Origin: Pseudomonadota bacterium
GTDB lineage: Bacteria > Pseudomonadota > Gammaproteobacteria > Burkholderiales > Burkholderiaceae_C
DNA: 44,944 bases
Assembly: GCA_019351955.1 (NCBI GenBank)
Contig: JABBOE010000013.1
Coordinates: forward strand, 1-44,944
Direction of reading: 5' to 3'
Every line of letters starts with the position of its first letter. The stretch's first letter is position 1. Positions 36,445 to 44,944 of the stretch are shown here, one piece after another. The notes beneath the pieces were generated by a model that made no database searches, had not been told where the DNA came from, and saw only the letters and a program-made list of their open reading frames with translations. A program made the translations under genes and the position numbers.

Positions 36445-36953
36445 GTCGGGATCTGGCACGCTTTGTGCGCCACGCATTCTTTCCCGCCGCCAGGGTACAC
36501 GTGCTATTCCCCCGCCGCGCAATGCAGGCCATCACGCAGGCCGTGCATGGCGCCGAACGCCTGCACGGAGGCGAAATCCGCGTGGCGATCGAGGGTACGC
36601 TGGACTGGCCCGAGTTGCTTCGCGGTGTCACGCCCCGCCAGCGCGCAGTCGAACTGTTCTCGCTGCTGCGGGTATGGGATACCGAACACAATGACGGCGT
36701 GTTGATTTACCTTCTGCTCGCTGAGCACGCAGTGGAAATCGTGTGCGACCGCGGCCTCACGTCGAAGGTCGCGCCGGCGCAATGGCAGTCCGTATGCCAA
36801 GACATGGAAGAGCAACTCCGAGCGGGCCGGCATCTGGAGGCTGTCCTCCGTGGTATCGCTGGGTTGACCACACTGCTTGCCGAACATGCGCCTAATTTGG
36901 GCGGCGCCACGCGAAATGAACTGCCGGATTCCCCAGTCGTGGTCAAGCGCTGA
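36438..36953 (+). CDS. Second TPM-domain protein, no signal peptide seen
   Basis: This 171-aa protein carries a TPM domain: EIRVAIEGTLDWPELLRGVTPRQRAVELFSLLRVWDTEHNDGVLIYLLLAEHAVEIVCDRGLTSKV, followed by the usual W-x3-C...ME pattern. Unlike its neighbour it lacks a signal peptide, transmembrane helix and Gly-rich tail, so it may be cytosolic or peripheral. ATG 36438 overlaps the end of the first TPM gene by 7 nt, which indicates translational coupling in a lemA-TPM-TPM operon. It converges with uvrD. Confidence 0.9.
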   Translation: MVSRDLARFVRHAFFPAARVHVLFPRRAMQAITQAVHGAERLHGGEIRVAIEGTLDWPELLRGVTPRQRAVELFSLLRVWDTEHNDGVLIYLLLAEHAVEIVCDRGLTSKVAPAQWQSVCQDMEEQLRAGRHLEAVLRGIAGLTTLLAEHAPNLGGATRNELPDSPVVVKR

Positions 36954-36982
36954 GACGATGCTGACCTTCGAGAGGTCACGGC

Positions 36983-39262
36983 TCAATTGACCACTGTAAG
37001 CTTGGCAATGCTGAGCGCGAGCCACTTCGGGCCGTGCCGATTAAAGCGCACCTGGGCGCGGGCGTCGGCCCCCCGACCCTCAAGTGTCAGGATGACACCC
37101 TCACCGAACTTGGTGTGGAATACCGACTGACCCACGCGCAAACCGGGCGCCGATTGGTGTTGAAAGTCCTCCGCCGGTGTGAACGTCGGGGCCGGCGCAT
37201 CCTTCCATGGCGAGCGAATGCTCAAGCCAATGGATGGGCTGAATCCACCACCCACGGCCCGGCTTGAAAGCCACTTGAGCGTGCCTTCGGGCAGTTCCTC
37301 CAAGAAGCGGCTGCGCAGGTTGTACCGCGTTTGGCCATGCAAGATTCGGCTTTGCGCATGGCTCAGGTAAAGGCGCTTACGGGCGCGGGTGATGGCCACA
37401 TACATCAGTCTTCGCTCCTCCTCAATGCCATCGGCCTCGTTCATCGCGTTTTCATGAGGAAACAAACCCTCCTCGAGTCCTGTGATGAAAACAACGTCAA
37501 ACTCAAGGCCCTTGGCGGCATGCACAGTCATCATCTGCACTGCGTCTTGCCCGGCCTGCGCCTGATTGTCACCCGCCTCCAACGCGGCATGTGTGAGAAA
37601 AGCGGTTAGCGGTGAGAGCGTCTCACCCGTCGCGGGATCAACGGCCTGAAGGTTTAGCAGCGCCTGCTCCGACAGTGGCTGCAGCGCAAGTGCCACCGCT
37701 TCCAGCCCAAAGCCCTCCTGCGTGACGAAAGCAGCAGCAGCGTTGACCAGTTCCTCGAGGTTCTCTACCCTGTCCTGCCCATCGCGCTCGCTGCGGTAAT
37801 GCGCAAGCAGCCCGGAGAGTTCCAGCGCATGGCGCACAAGATTCGGAAGGGACAATGCTGCGCAATCCGCACGAGCTCTAGCCAACATCTCGACGAAAGC
37901 CTGGAGGCTCGCGGCTCCGCGCCCACCAAGCGCAGAAATGGCATCGGCAAGCGGAACCTGGCGTACTCGCGCGGCATCCTGCAACTGCTCCAGGGTACGC
38001 GCACCAATTCCGCGCGGAGGAAAGTTCACCACACGCAAAAATGCGTTGTCGTCATGTGAATTGTCGAGCAGGCGCAGGTAGGCAAGCGCATGTTTGACTT
38101 CAGCGCGTTCGAAAAAGCGCAGTCCACCGTAGACACGATAAGGAATCGCTGCATTGAACAGCGCCCCTTCGATCACACGCGACTGCGCGTTGGAGCGATA
38201 AAGAATGGCGATCTGGTCACGCGAAAATCCGTCGCGCAGCAGCAGACGGATCTCCTCGACAAGCCAAGCTGCTTCCTGCTGGTCCGTGGGCTGCTCGATC
38301 ACTCGGACCAACTCGCCTGCGCCGGCATCGGTCCTCAGATTTTTACCTAAGCGGCGGGTGTTGTGTGCAATGAGGTAGTTCGCGGCATCAAGAATGTTGG
38401 CTTGGGAGCGGTAATTGTGCTCGAGCTTGATGATGCGGTGCACATGGAACTCGCGCTGGTAGTCATCCATGTTGCCCACATTCGCTCCGCGAAAGGCGTA
38501 GATACTTTGGTCGTCATCACCCACAGCCACCACGCTGCTCGCTTGCTTCTCCCCCGGCCCGGCCAGCAGTTTGAGCCACTGGTACTGCAGACGGTTCGTG
38601 TCCTGGAACTCATCGACAAGGATATGGCGGAAACGGGTCCGATAATGCTCGCGGATGTCTGCATGATCGCGAAGCACCTCGTATGTGCGCAGCAGCAGCT
38701 CGGCGAAGTCCACCACCCCCTCGCGCTGACACTGAGCCTCGTAGGCCACATAGATCTCTACCAACAGGCGGCTCTGGGCATCGCGCACATCGCAGTCCTT
38801 CGCGCGCATGCCATCTTCCTTGCAGTCGTTGATGAACCAAGCCACCTGCTTGGGCGGCGCGCGCTGTTCATCCACGTTGAGGCTCTTAAGCAGTCGTTTG
38901 ACAGCCGAGAGTTGATCCTGCGCGTCAAGAATCTGGAACGTCTGCGGCAGGCCCGCCGCCTTCCAATGTGCCCGCAAAAACCGATTGCATAGGCCGTGAA
39001 ATGTCCCCACCCACATGCCACGCACGGGAATGGGCAACATGGCCGATAGCCGCGCAAGCATCTCCTTTGCCGCCTTGTTGGTAAACGTCACCGCCAGGAT
39101 CCCGGCCGGCGACACTTGCCCGGTTGAGATGAGCCAAGCAATACGGGTAGTCAAGACACGTGTTTTCCCGCTTCCGGCGCCCGCCAAAATTAGCGCGTTC
39201 TCCGGTGGCAGCGTGACAGCAGCAAGCTGCTCTGGATTGAGGTGAGCCAATAGATCGGACAT
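36983..39262 (-). CDS. uvrD: ATP-dependent DNA helicase UvrD (helicase II)
   Basis: This superfamily 1A 3'-5' helicase acts in nucleotide excision and mismatch repair. The 759-aa protein keeps its motifs in order: [12 protein letters not shown] (Q motif), [16 protein letters not shown] (Walker A), [10 protein letters not shown] (Walker B), [21 protein letters not shown], and [29 protein letters not shown]. It is somewhat longer than enteric UvrD. Start ATG 39262 ([13 protein letters not shown]) faces guaC across a short divergent spacer. The C-terminus ending in [19 protein letters not shown] resembles the UvrD/PcrA Tudor-like tail. Confidence 0.95.
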   Translation of the reverse strand: MSDLLAHLNPEQLAAVTLPPENALILAGAGSGKTRVLTTRIAWLISTGQVSPAGILAVTFTNKAAKEMLARLSAMLPIPVRGMWVGTFHGLCNRFLRAHWKAAGLPQTFQILDAQDQLSAVKRLLKSLNVDEQRAPPKQVAWFINDCKEDGMRAKDCDVRDAQSRLLVEIYVAYEAQCQREGVVDFAELLLRTYEVLRDHADIREHYRTRFRHILVDEFQDTNRLQYQWLKLLAGPGEKQASSVVAVGDDDQSIYAFRGANVGNMDDYQREFHVHRIIKLEHNYRSQANILDAANYLIAHNTRRLGKNLRTDAGAGELVRVIEQPTDQQEAAWLVEEIRLLLRDGFSRDQIAILYRSNAQSRVIEGALFNAAIPYRVYGGLRFFERAEVKHALAYLRLLDNSHDDNAFLRVVNFPPRGIGARTLEQLQDAARVRQVPLADAISALGGRGAASLQAFVEMLARARADCAALSLPNLVRHALELSGLLAHYRSERDGQDRVENLEELVNAAAAFVTQEGFGLEAVALALQPLSEQALLNLQAVDPATGETLSPLTAFLTHAALEAGDNQAQAGQDAVQMMTVHAAKGLEFDVVFITGLEEGLFPHENAMNEADGIEEERRLMYVAITRARKRLYLSHAQSRILHGQTRYNLRSRFLEELPEGTLKWLSSRAVGGGFSPSIGLSIRSPWKDAPAPTFTPAEDFQHQSAPGLRVGQSVFHTKFGEGVILTLEGRGADARAQVRFNRHGPKWLALSIAKLTVVN

Positions 39263-39332
39263 GGCGCCATTCTAGGTGTCGCGGTCCGCGTCTGGCCGCG
39301 GCACGGGCCTGCGCAGCAAGGTTGGCGGAGCC

Positions 39333-39338
39333 TACAAT
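39333..39338 (+). promoter_or_regulatory. Candidate -10 box of the guaC promoter
   Basis: TACAAT in the uvrD-guaC spacer would place the transcription start near 39345, immediately before the leader hairpin described next. The -35 region (around 39310-39315, TGCGCA) is poor. Confidence 0.35.
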
Positions 39339-39345
39339 GTCTCAC

Positions 39346-39386
39346 CCGGGTTGCGCCCGAAATTTTCTGCGCGCGCCCGGTTTTTT
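39346..39386 (+). promoter_or_regulatory. Intrinsic-terminator-like hairpin in the guaC leader (candidate attenuator)
   Basis: CCGGGT (39346-39351) pairs with GCCCGG (39375-39380, one T-G pair) and GCGC (39353-39356) pairs with GCGC (39371-39374), with one bulged T. This GC-rich stem is followed at once by TTTTTT (39381-39386). It lies on the guaC strand, upstream of the guaC start, and no plus-strand gene precedes it; uvrD points the other way. TTGCGC (39351-39356) can pair instead with GCGCAA (39391-39396), which would break the terminator. Confidence 0.55.
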
Positions 39387-39392
39387 GCGTGC

Positions 39393-39416
39393 GCAAGGCC
39401 CCGCAATGGGGCTTGC
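39393..39416 (+). promoter_or_regulatory. Hairpin just upstream of the guaC ribosome-binding site
   Basis: GCAA-G-GCCCC and GGGGC-TTGC form a 9-bp stem with one bulged G and a 5-nt loop (GCAAT), ending 3 nt before the GGAG at 39420. Its left arm shares bases 39393-39396 with the GCGCAA that could pair back to the terminator arm, so the two structures are mutually exclusive. Confidence 0.5.
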
Positions 39417-39429
39417 ATCGGAGTGCATC

Positions 39430-40407
39430 GTGGACATCTTCGATTACGAGAATATTTTGCTGCTTCCCAGGCGTTGTCGGGTGGCGAGCCGTGCTGAGTG
39501 CGACCCGTCCCTGACCTTTGGTGGGCGCACCTTCCGGCTGCCCATCGTGCCCGCAAACATGAAGACCGTGATTGATGCACACATCGCACGCTGGCTGGCC
39601 GCTCATGGTTACTTTTACATCATGCACCGCTTCGACGTTGACGCCGTGGCCTTTGCGCGTCAGATGCACGAGGCGAATCTGTTCACATCCATCTCGCTGG
39701 GGGTCAAGCCTGCGGACCGGGACGTCGTGGACAGGCTTGCTGCCGAGGGCCTCGGCGCTGACTTCATCACCATTGATATCGCTCACGGCCATGCTGACAG
39801 CGTGCAGCACATGATCGCCCATATCAAGCATCGCCTTCCGCGAACCTTCGTCATTGCCGGCAACATTGGCACGCCAGAGTCAGTGATCGACCTGGAAGGC
39901 TGGGGCGCGGACGCAACCAAGGTTGGCATCGGCCCGGGCAAGGTGTGCATCACTCGGATGAAAACCGGATTCGGCACCGGCGGCTGGCAACTCTCGGCTT
40001 TGAAGTGGTGTGCACGCGTAGCGACCAAACCAATTATTGCGGACGGCGGCATTCGGGAGCACGGCGATATTGCCAAGAGCGTGCGCTTCGGAGCCGCAAT
40101 GGTCATGATCGGATCCATGCTGGCCGGCCACGAGGAATCTCCGGGGCAGACCGTGGAAGTCGATGGCCAACTCTACAAGGAGTACTTTGGAAGCGCCTCG
40201 GAGTTCAACAAGGGCCAACGCCGCAACGTCGAGGGCAAGCGCATCCTGGAACCAATCAAGGGCCGGCTGGTCGATACGCTCAAAGAGATGGAAGAAGACC
40301 TGCAAAGCTCCATCTCCTATGCGGGCGGTACGCAGTTGGCAGATATTCGTAAGGTGAATTACGTCATCCTCGGTCAGAACAATGCAGGCGAGCATCTTTT
40401 GACGTGA
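39430..40407 (+). CDS. guaC: GMP reductase
   Basis: GuaC reduces GMP to IMP with NADPH, returning guanine nucleotides to the adenine branch. The 325-aa TIM-barrel protein shows [30 protein letters not shown], the catalytic cysteine loop [17 protein letters not shown] near residue 172, and [39 protein letters not shown]. No CBS domains are present, which separates it from IMP dehydrogenase. I use the GTG at 39430 (read as [13 protein letters not shown]) because GGAG lies exactly 6 nt upstream and the length then matches the family; the track ORF runs 36 codons earlier through the leader hairpins. Confidence 0.93.
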   Translation: MDIFDYENILLLPRRCRVASRAECDPSLTFGGRTFRLPIVPANMKTVIDAHIARWLAAHGYFYIMHRFDVDAVAFARQMHEANLFTSISLGVKPADRDVVDRLAAEGLGADFITIDIAHGHADSVQHMIAHIKHRLPRTFVIAGNIGTPESVIDLEGWGADATKVGIGPGKVCITRMKTGFGTGGWQLSALKWCARVATKPIIADGGIREHGDIAKSVRFGAAMVMIGSMLAGHEESPGQTVEVDGQLYKEYFGSASEFNKGQRRNVEGKRILEPIKGRLVDTLKEMEEDLQSSISYAGGTQLADIRKVNYVILGQNNAGEHLLT

Positions 40408-40451
40408 CGCGCGCCCGCCGATTAATCGACCTCTTTGTATCTATTCCATCA

Positions 40452-43283
40452 ATGACAGAACTCGCTAAATCATTCGAGCCTAAAGACATCGAATCGCGCT
40501 GGAGCGCGCAATGGGAGCAGCGTGGCTGGTTTGAGCCCACACTGGATGCCTCACGTCCATCCTTCTGCGTCCAGCTTCCTCCACCCAACGTGACCGGCAC
40601 GCTTCACATGGGGCACGCGTTTAATCAAACAGTGATGGACGCGCTTACGCGCTACCACCGCATGCGGGGATTCAACACCCTTTGGGTGCCGGGAACTGAC
40701 CACGCCGGAATCGCAACCCAGATCGTGGTGGAGCGACAGCTGCAGCAAAATGGCACGAGCCGGCACGAACTGGGGCGGGACGCATTTGTGCGCAAGATTT
40801 GGGAATGGAAGGAGCAATCGGGCGACACCATTACGAGCCAAATGCGCCGCATGGGGGACTCGGTAAGCTGGTCCCATCAGTACTTCACCATGGATGACAA
40901 GTTGTCCAAGGCGGTAGTGGAGACCTTCGTACTGCTACACGAACAGGGCCTGATCTACCGTGGCAAGCGCTTGGTGAATTGGGATCCGGTGTTACGCAGC
41001 GCGGTCAGTGACCTGGAAGTGGAAAGCGCGGAGGAAGATGGTTTTCTCTGGCACTTGCGCTATCCCTTGGCGGATGGTTCGGGCTCGGTCCTCGTAGCTA
41101 CCACTCGGCCTGAGACGATGCTTGGCGACACCGCAGTGATGGTTCACCCGGATGACGCGCGTTACCGCAATCTGATCGGCAAGCACGTGAAGCTTCCCAT
41201 CACTGGGCGCCTGGTGCCCATCATTGCCGACGCCTACGTCGACAAGGACTTCGGCACAGGAGTCGTGAAAGTCACTCCAGCGCATGATTTCAACGATTAC
41301 ATGGTGGGGCAGCGGCATGATTTGCCCACGATTTCCGTTTTGAATCTGGATGCGACCATCAATGACCAGGCACCCGCCGCGTTCCGCGGCCTTGACCGCT
41401 TCGAAGCCCGCAAAAAGATCGTTGCTGAGTTCGAGGCTGAGGGACTGTTGGGGGAAGTGAAAAAGCACAAGCTGATGGTGCCGCGCTGCACGCGCACCGG
41501 GCAGATCGTCGAGCCCATGCTCACCGACCAGTGGTTCGTCGCCACAACGAAACCGGGGCCCGACGGAAAGAGTATCGCGCAAAAAGCCATTGATGTGGTC
41601 GAGAGCGGCGAGGTGAAATTCGTGCCCGAGAACTGGGTCAACACTTATAACCAGTGGATGCGCAACATCCAGGATTGGTGCATATCGCGCCAACTCTGGT
41701 GGGGGCACCAGATTCCCGCGTGGTACGGCGATGGTGGCGAGCTTTTTGTTGCGCGCAGTGAGGAAGACGCGCGCAACAAGGCCGCGGCTGCCGGATACGC
41801 AGGTCCTCTCAGGCGTGATCCGGACGTTCTTGACACGTGGTACTCATCAGCACTCGTGCCATTCTCCACAATGGGCTGGCCCGCCCAAACGCAGGAAATG
41901 GACCTGTTTCTACCGTCCTCGGTATTGGTCACGGGCTATGACATTATTTTTTTCTGGGTAGCACGCATGATCATGATGACCACCCATTTCACAGGCAAGG
42001 TCCCGTTTCGCCATGTCTATATCCATGGTCTGGTATTGGACGCCCACGGCAAGAAAATGAGCAAGTCCGAGGGCAATGTGCTCGACCCCGTGGACCTGAT
42101 GGATGGCATCGCGCTTGAGCCTCTGCTCGAAAAGCGTACGACTGGCCTACGCCGGCCTGAGACGGCACCTGTCGTGCGCAAAGCCACGGAGAAGGAATTC
42201 CCTGAGGGCATTCCAGCCTTTGGTGCAGACGCACTACGCTTTACCTTTGCGTCAATGGCCACCCTCGGGCGCAACATCAATTTCGATACCAAGCGCTGCG
42301 AGGGTTACCGCAATTTCTGCAATAAGCTGTGGAATGCTTCCCGCTTTGTGCTCATGCAAGTGCAGGCACTGTCAGATTTTGACCGCGGCTTGGGGGCGTG
42401 CAACGACTCCTGTGGACCCGAAGGCTACATGCATCTCTCAGCGGCTGACCGCTGGATCGCCTCGATCCTGCAGCGCGCCGAACAACAGGTTGCGCAAGGT
42501 TTCGCGGACTACCGTTTGGACTTTGCAGCACAGGCGATCTACCAGTTTGTATGGGACGAGTATTGCGACTGGTATGTCGAGATTGCCAAGGTACAGATCA
42601 CGACTGGAACAACCGCGCAGCAACGCGCGGCACGTCGCACGTTGGTGCGCACGCTTGAGACTGTATTGCGCCTAGCCCACCCGTTCATGCCCTTCATGAC
42701 CGAGGAGCTCTGGCAAACGGTAGCCCCGTTGGCCGGGCGTGAGGGTCCTTCAATCTGCATTGCGTCTTACCCGCAGGCCCAACCCGAGAAAATCGATGCC
42801 GTGGCGGAGGCGGAAATCGCAGCACTCAAACAGGTGGTTGATGCCTGCCGCAATCTGCGAGGGGAACTGGGCGTGTCTCCAGCGAAAAAGCTACCCCTTT
42901 TGGCTTTTGGCGACACCTCGCTCGTTGAACGCCACCGTGCTTCGGTCATGGCTCTTGGCAAGCTTTCGGACCTTTGCCTATTCACCGATGAAAACTCCTG
43001 GGCCGAGGCGGTGCAGGCGGCGCCGACCATGGTTGTAGGCCAGTGCAGGTTGGCCCTGTTCGTCGAAGTCGACATGGCGGCCGAGCGCGAACGTCTGTCC
43101 AAGGAAGTCGCGCGACTGCAAACCGAGATTGCCAAAGCACAAAGCAAGCTCGGCACGGCCAGCTTTGTCGAACGCGCGCCAACGGCGGTTGTCGAGCAAG
43201 AGCGCAGGCGCTTGAGCGACTTTCATGACCTTCTTGCCAAGGTGCAGGAACAACTCGACCGCGTGCCGCTGGCTGCGGCCTGA
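40452..43283 (+). CDS. valS: Valyl-tRNA synthetase
   Basis: This class I synthetase charges tRNA-Val. The 943-aa protein has the signatures [17 protein letters not shown] (HIGH motif, near residue 52) and [15 protein letters not shown] (KMSKS, near residue 534), with the CP1 editing domain between them ([20 protein letters not shown]). The anticodon-binding domain and a C-terminal coiled coil ([23 protein letters not shown]) complete it. ATG 40452 ([14 protein letters not shown]) is chosen; the track start is 16 codons upstream and overlaps guaC. The gap after guaC is 44 nt, so they may be cotranscribed. Confidence 0.97.
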   Translation: MTELAKSFEPKDIESRWSAQWEQRGWFEPTLDASRPSFCVQLPPPNVTGTLHMGHAFNQTVMDALTRYHRMRGFNTLWVPGTDHAGIATQIVVERQLQQNGTSRHELGRDAFVRKIWEWKEQSGDTITSQMRRMGDSVSWSHQYFTMDDKLSKAVVETFVLLHEQGLIYRGKRLVNWDPVLRSAVSDLEVESAEEDGFLWHLRYPLADGSGSVLVATTRPETMLGDTAVMVHPDDARYRNLIGKHVKLPITGRLVPIIADAYVDKDFGTGVVKVTPAHDFNDYMVGQRHDLPTISVLNLDATINDQAPAAFRGLDRFEARKKIVAEFEAEGLLGEVKKHKLMVPRCTRTGQIVEPMLTDQWFVATTKPGPDGKSIAQKAIDVVESGEVKFVPENWVNTYNQWMRNIQDWCISRQLWWGHQIPAWYGDGGELFVARSEEDARNKAAAAGYAGPLRRDPDVLDTWYSSALVPFSTMGWPAQTQEMDLFLPSSVLVTGYDIIFFWVARMIMMTTHFTGKVPFRHVYIHGLVLDAHGKKMSKSEGNVLDPVDLMDGIALEPLLEKRTTGLRRPETAPVVRKATEKEFPEGIPAFGADALRFTFASMATLGRNINFDTKRCEGYRNFCNKLWNASRFVLMQVQALSDFDRGLGACNDSCGPEGYMHLSAADRWIASILQRAEQQVAQGFADYRLDFAAQAIYQFVWDEYCDWYVEIAKVQITTGTTAQQRAARRTLVRTLETVLRLAHPFMPFMTEELWQTVAPLAGREGPSICIASYPQAQPEKIDAVAEAEIAALKQVVDACRNLRGELGVSPAKKLPLLAFGDTSLVERHRASVMALGKLSDLCLFTDENSWAEAVQAAPTMVVGQCRLALFVEVDMAAERERLSKEVARLQTEIAKAQSKLGTASFVERAPTAVVEQERRRLSDFHDLLAKVQEQLDRVPLAAA

Positions 43284-43351
43284 GCTGCTTGGACTCTTGC
43301 GCTTCACTTGCCCGAGCTATCCTGCGGCCATCCTTCTCAACCCATCTGACC

Positions 43352-44230
43352 ATGTCACAAGCCATCACCAAAGCTGTCTTCCCTGTTGCCGGTCTCGGCA
43401 CCCGATTCCTACCCGCCACGAAAGCCACGCCAAAGGAAATGATGCCTGTCGTGGATAAACCGCTCATCCAGTACGCAGTCGAGGAGGCCTATGCGGCCGG
43501 GATCACGGAGATGATCTTCGTCACGGGGCGCCACAAGCGGGCCATCGAGGATCATTTCGATACAGCGTATGAGTTGGAACACGAGCTCGTTGCGGCGAAC
43601 AAACAGGCGCTTCTGGACGTGGTACGCAGCGTCAAGCCGGCAGACGTGCAATGCGTGTTCGTGCGACAGCCTGTGGCCAATGGGTTGGGGGCCGCGGTGC
43701 TCTGCGCCGAGCGTCTCGTGGGCAATGAGCCGTTCGCCGTGCTGCTGGCCGATGATCTCCTGGTGGGAAGCCCGCCTGTGATGGCCCAGATGACTGAAGT
43801 GCATGGCCGCCACGGACGAAGCATCTTGGCTACCGAGGATGTGCCCCGCGAACAAACGCGTCGCTACGGTATCGTCAGCGGCCAGGAAATCCTGCCAGGA
43901 CTAACCTCGATATCCGGAATCGTGGAGAAACCTGCACCCGAGGTCGCGCCGAGCACCCAGGCGGTCGTCGGCCGCTACATTCTGAGCCCGCGGGTGTTTC
44001 ACCACTTGCGCCATGCCCAACCGGGAGCAGGCGGTGAAATACAGCTCACCGACGGCATTGCCGCGTTGCTTGCTGAAGAGGCGGTATATGCCTATCGATA
44101 CGTCGGCCGCCGCTTCGACTGCGGCAGCAAGGCGGGTTATCTCGAGGCGACTGTTCAGCTTGGCCTAGAGCACCCTGAGACCGGGCCGGCCTTCGCCGCC
44201 TTTATCAAAGGCTTGAATTTCTGTGCCTGA
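43352..44230 (+). CDS. galU: UTP-glucose-1-phosphate uridylyltransferase
   Basis: GalU makes UDP-glucose for polysaccharide, lipopolysaccharide and trehalose synthesis. The 292-aa nucleotidyltransferase starts [46 protein letters not shown], containing the nucleotide-binding loop and the sugar-phosphate site lysines. Further family segments are [32 protein letters not shown] and [17 protein letters not shown] 43352 is used; the track start is 21 codons upstream. It lies 68 nt after valS, pointing the same way, and converges on the tusA-family gene. Confidence 0.96.
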   Translation: MSQAITKAVFPVAGLGTRFLPATKATPKEMMPVVDKPLIQYAVEEAYAAGITEMIFVTGRHKRAIEDHFDTAYELEHELVAANKQALLDVVRSVKPADVQCVFVRQPVANGLGAAVLCAERLVGNEPFAVLLADDLLVGSPPVMAQMTEVHGRHGRSILATEDVPREQTRRYGIVSGQEILPGLTSISGIVEKPAPEVAPSTQAVVGRYILSPRVFHHLRHAQPGAGGEIQLTDGIAALLAEEAVYAYRYVGRRFDCGSKAGYLEATVQLGLEHPETGPAFAAFIKGLNFCA

Positions 44231-44277
44231 AATTTGCGCGACGCCATGCCGAGCGCCTAACGCGGCCGGGCCGCTGC

Positions 44278-44526
44278 TTACCGTCGACGCATTACGTGGG
44301 CAAACGTTCCGGGCCCCTGGGTCTGCTCCACGAGTTCGTTGCCTGTTTGCCTCGCGAAGGCTTGGAAGTCTCGCACTGACCCGGGGTCGGTGGCCAGCAC
44401 ACGAAGCAACTGGCCGCTTTGCATGCCAGCCAACGCCTTCTTCGCCTTCAGTATGGGCAGTGGGCAATTTAAGCCGCGCGCGTCGACCTCCACATCCACC
44501 TTGTCCACCGTCGCGCCGTTGCTCAT
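44278..44526 (-). CDS. TusA-family sulfurtransferase
   Basis: This 82-aa protein has the TusA/SirA fold signature VDARGLNCPLPILKAKKALAGMQSGQLLRVLATDPGS, with the catalytic cysteine in CPLP, followed by FARQTGNELVEQ. Family members carry persulfide sulfur for tRNA thiolation, molybdenum cofactor synthesis or oxidation of reduced sulfur. Which role applies here cannot be told without partners; no tus, dsr or hdr genes are near. The start is ATG 44526. It converges on galU with 47 nt between stops. Confidence 0.92.
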   Translation of the reverse strand: MSNGATVDKVDVEVDARGLNCPLPILKAKKALAGMQSGQLLRVLATDPGSVRDFQAFARQTGNELVEQTQGPGTFAHVMRRR

Positions 44527-44587
44527 GGGAATCCTTCGTAAATGTCTCGTTCCATCGACAATTGTAAAAGGTCAATCCAACGGCACC

Positions 44588-44639
44588 GCCCATCAGGGAA
44601 TCGCTACCCATGCGTAGCGCTGTTCGCGCAGTGATGGGC
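44588..44639. repeat. Nested inverted repeat, three-way-junction-like
   Basis: Outer arms GCCCATCA (44588-44595) and TGATGGGC (44632-44639) are a perfect 8-bp match. Inside, CGCTAC and GTAGCG flank CCATGC (44602-44619), and CTG/CAG flank a further small loop (44620-44631). TTTG follows on the plus strand. It could be a short structured RNA, a weak plus-strand terminator or a decayed palindromic element. Confidence 0.4.
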
Positions 44640-44784
44640 TTTGCTCCGCTCGCTTGCCATCCCTACGAGCGCGCCAACGCGGCCTTGATCGTCCGCCGTG
44701 AAACGCGAGACACGCAAATGAAACGGCGGGGCCCCACTTATGAAGGACCATCGCCATTCCCTGAATTCACAGATGTGCCATCGG

Positions 44785-44832
44785 AAAAGAGCGAAGTGCG
44801 CACTCCGGGGTTGCGCCCTGCGCGCTTCGCTC
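44785..44832 (-). terminator. Probable minus-strand terminator, 14-bp stem
   Basis: GAGCGAAGTGCGCA (44789-44802) and TGCGCGCTTCGCTC (44819-44832) pair over 14 bp with one wobble or mismatch around a 16-nt loop. On the minus strand the stem is followed by TTTTCC, and on the plus strand only by TTG, so it probably ends a transcript arriving from the right, outside the window. Confidence 0.5.
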
Positions 44833-44944
44833 TTGTGCCCCGCGAGTCTGTCGCAGCTGCCGTCCTTGGGGTCTGCCCTTGTATGTTTAAACCAGATCAG
44901 CGCGGTGCAGTCTAATCACCGTTGAGGTGACCGGACCGGATCGT

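Larger units (their letters stand above)
44527..44944. other. Right-edge region without a recognised gene
   Basis: About 420 bp upstream of the tusA-family gene contain no frame that reads like a known protein; the track ORFs at 44610 and 44740 are Arg/Pro/Cys-rich and unconvincing. The region must include the promoter of the tusA-family gene. Two structured inverted repeats stand out and are listed separately. Confidence 0.5.

Noticed and set aside
36954-36982. Bidirectional terminator between the second TPM gene and uvrD
   Set aside because: Only a 4-bp GACC/GGTC stem is visible, without T-runs.
39322-39429. N-terminal extension of guaC in the track ORF
   Set aside because: It reads through the leader hairpins and T-run, has no family similarity, and the GTG at 39430 has an ideally spaced GGAG.
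44610-44915. 101-aa plus-strand ORF at the right edge
   Set aside because: It crosses both inverted repeats, is Arg/Pro-rich, lacks a convincing ribosome-binding site and matches nothing I recognise.

Overview
The window is a dense, GC-rich bacterial chromosome segment. Gene content and order suggest a betaproteobacterium, probably Burkholderiales: rpsO-pnp, then quinone oxidoreductase, tpiA, secG, tRNA-Leu and nuoA onward, followed by the Rieske oxygenase-xseB-ispA-dxs-folE2 block and the polA/thrB/BPSS1780-family block. I infer this from remembered synteny, not from a search. No phage, plasmid, CRISPR or rRNA sequence was seen.

Layout. (1) Positions 1-11662, minus strand: respiratory complex I genes nuoA to nuoL. 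nuoL is cut by the left edge, and nuoM and nuoN should lie beyond it. (2) 11789-17001, minus strand: tRNA-Leu(GAG), secG, tpiA, an MDR quinone oxidoreductase, pnp, a terminator and rpsO. (3) 17002-20272: a 0.4 kb non-coding gap, a metallophosphoesterase (+), tsaD (-), and rpsU with yqeY (+). (4) 20279-25699: folE2, dxs, ispA and xseB (-), divergent from a Rieske-type oxygenase (+). (5) 25700-29701: accessory strip with a decayed TnpB (IS200/IS605-type) gene, a 3-mercaptopyruvate-type sulfurtransferase, two tandem UspA genes and a decayed IS66-family insertion sequence. (6) 29702-36953: polA (-), divergent from a small secreted protein, thrB, a membrane protein and a lemA-TPM-TPM cluster (+). 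(7) 36983-44526: uvrD (-), divergent from guaC, valS and galU (+), with a convergent tusA-family gene (-). The last 0.4 kb has no recognisable gene but holds two strong inverted repeats.

Most genes are housekeeping: respiration, RNA turnover, translation, isoprenoid precursor synthesis, DNA repair and nucleotide salvage. The least ordinary signals are these. The guaC leader looks like a transcription attenuator with mutually exclusive hairpins. The dead TnpB gene has its last codons overlapping a perfect 15-bp hairpin. The IS66 relic still shows a left end and three out-of-phase coding blocks, and it abuts an inverted repeat centred on the polA stop codon. yqeY starts only 6 nt after the rpsU terminator. 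I found no convincing new multi-gene defence or metabolic system.
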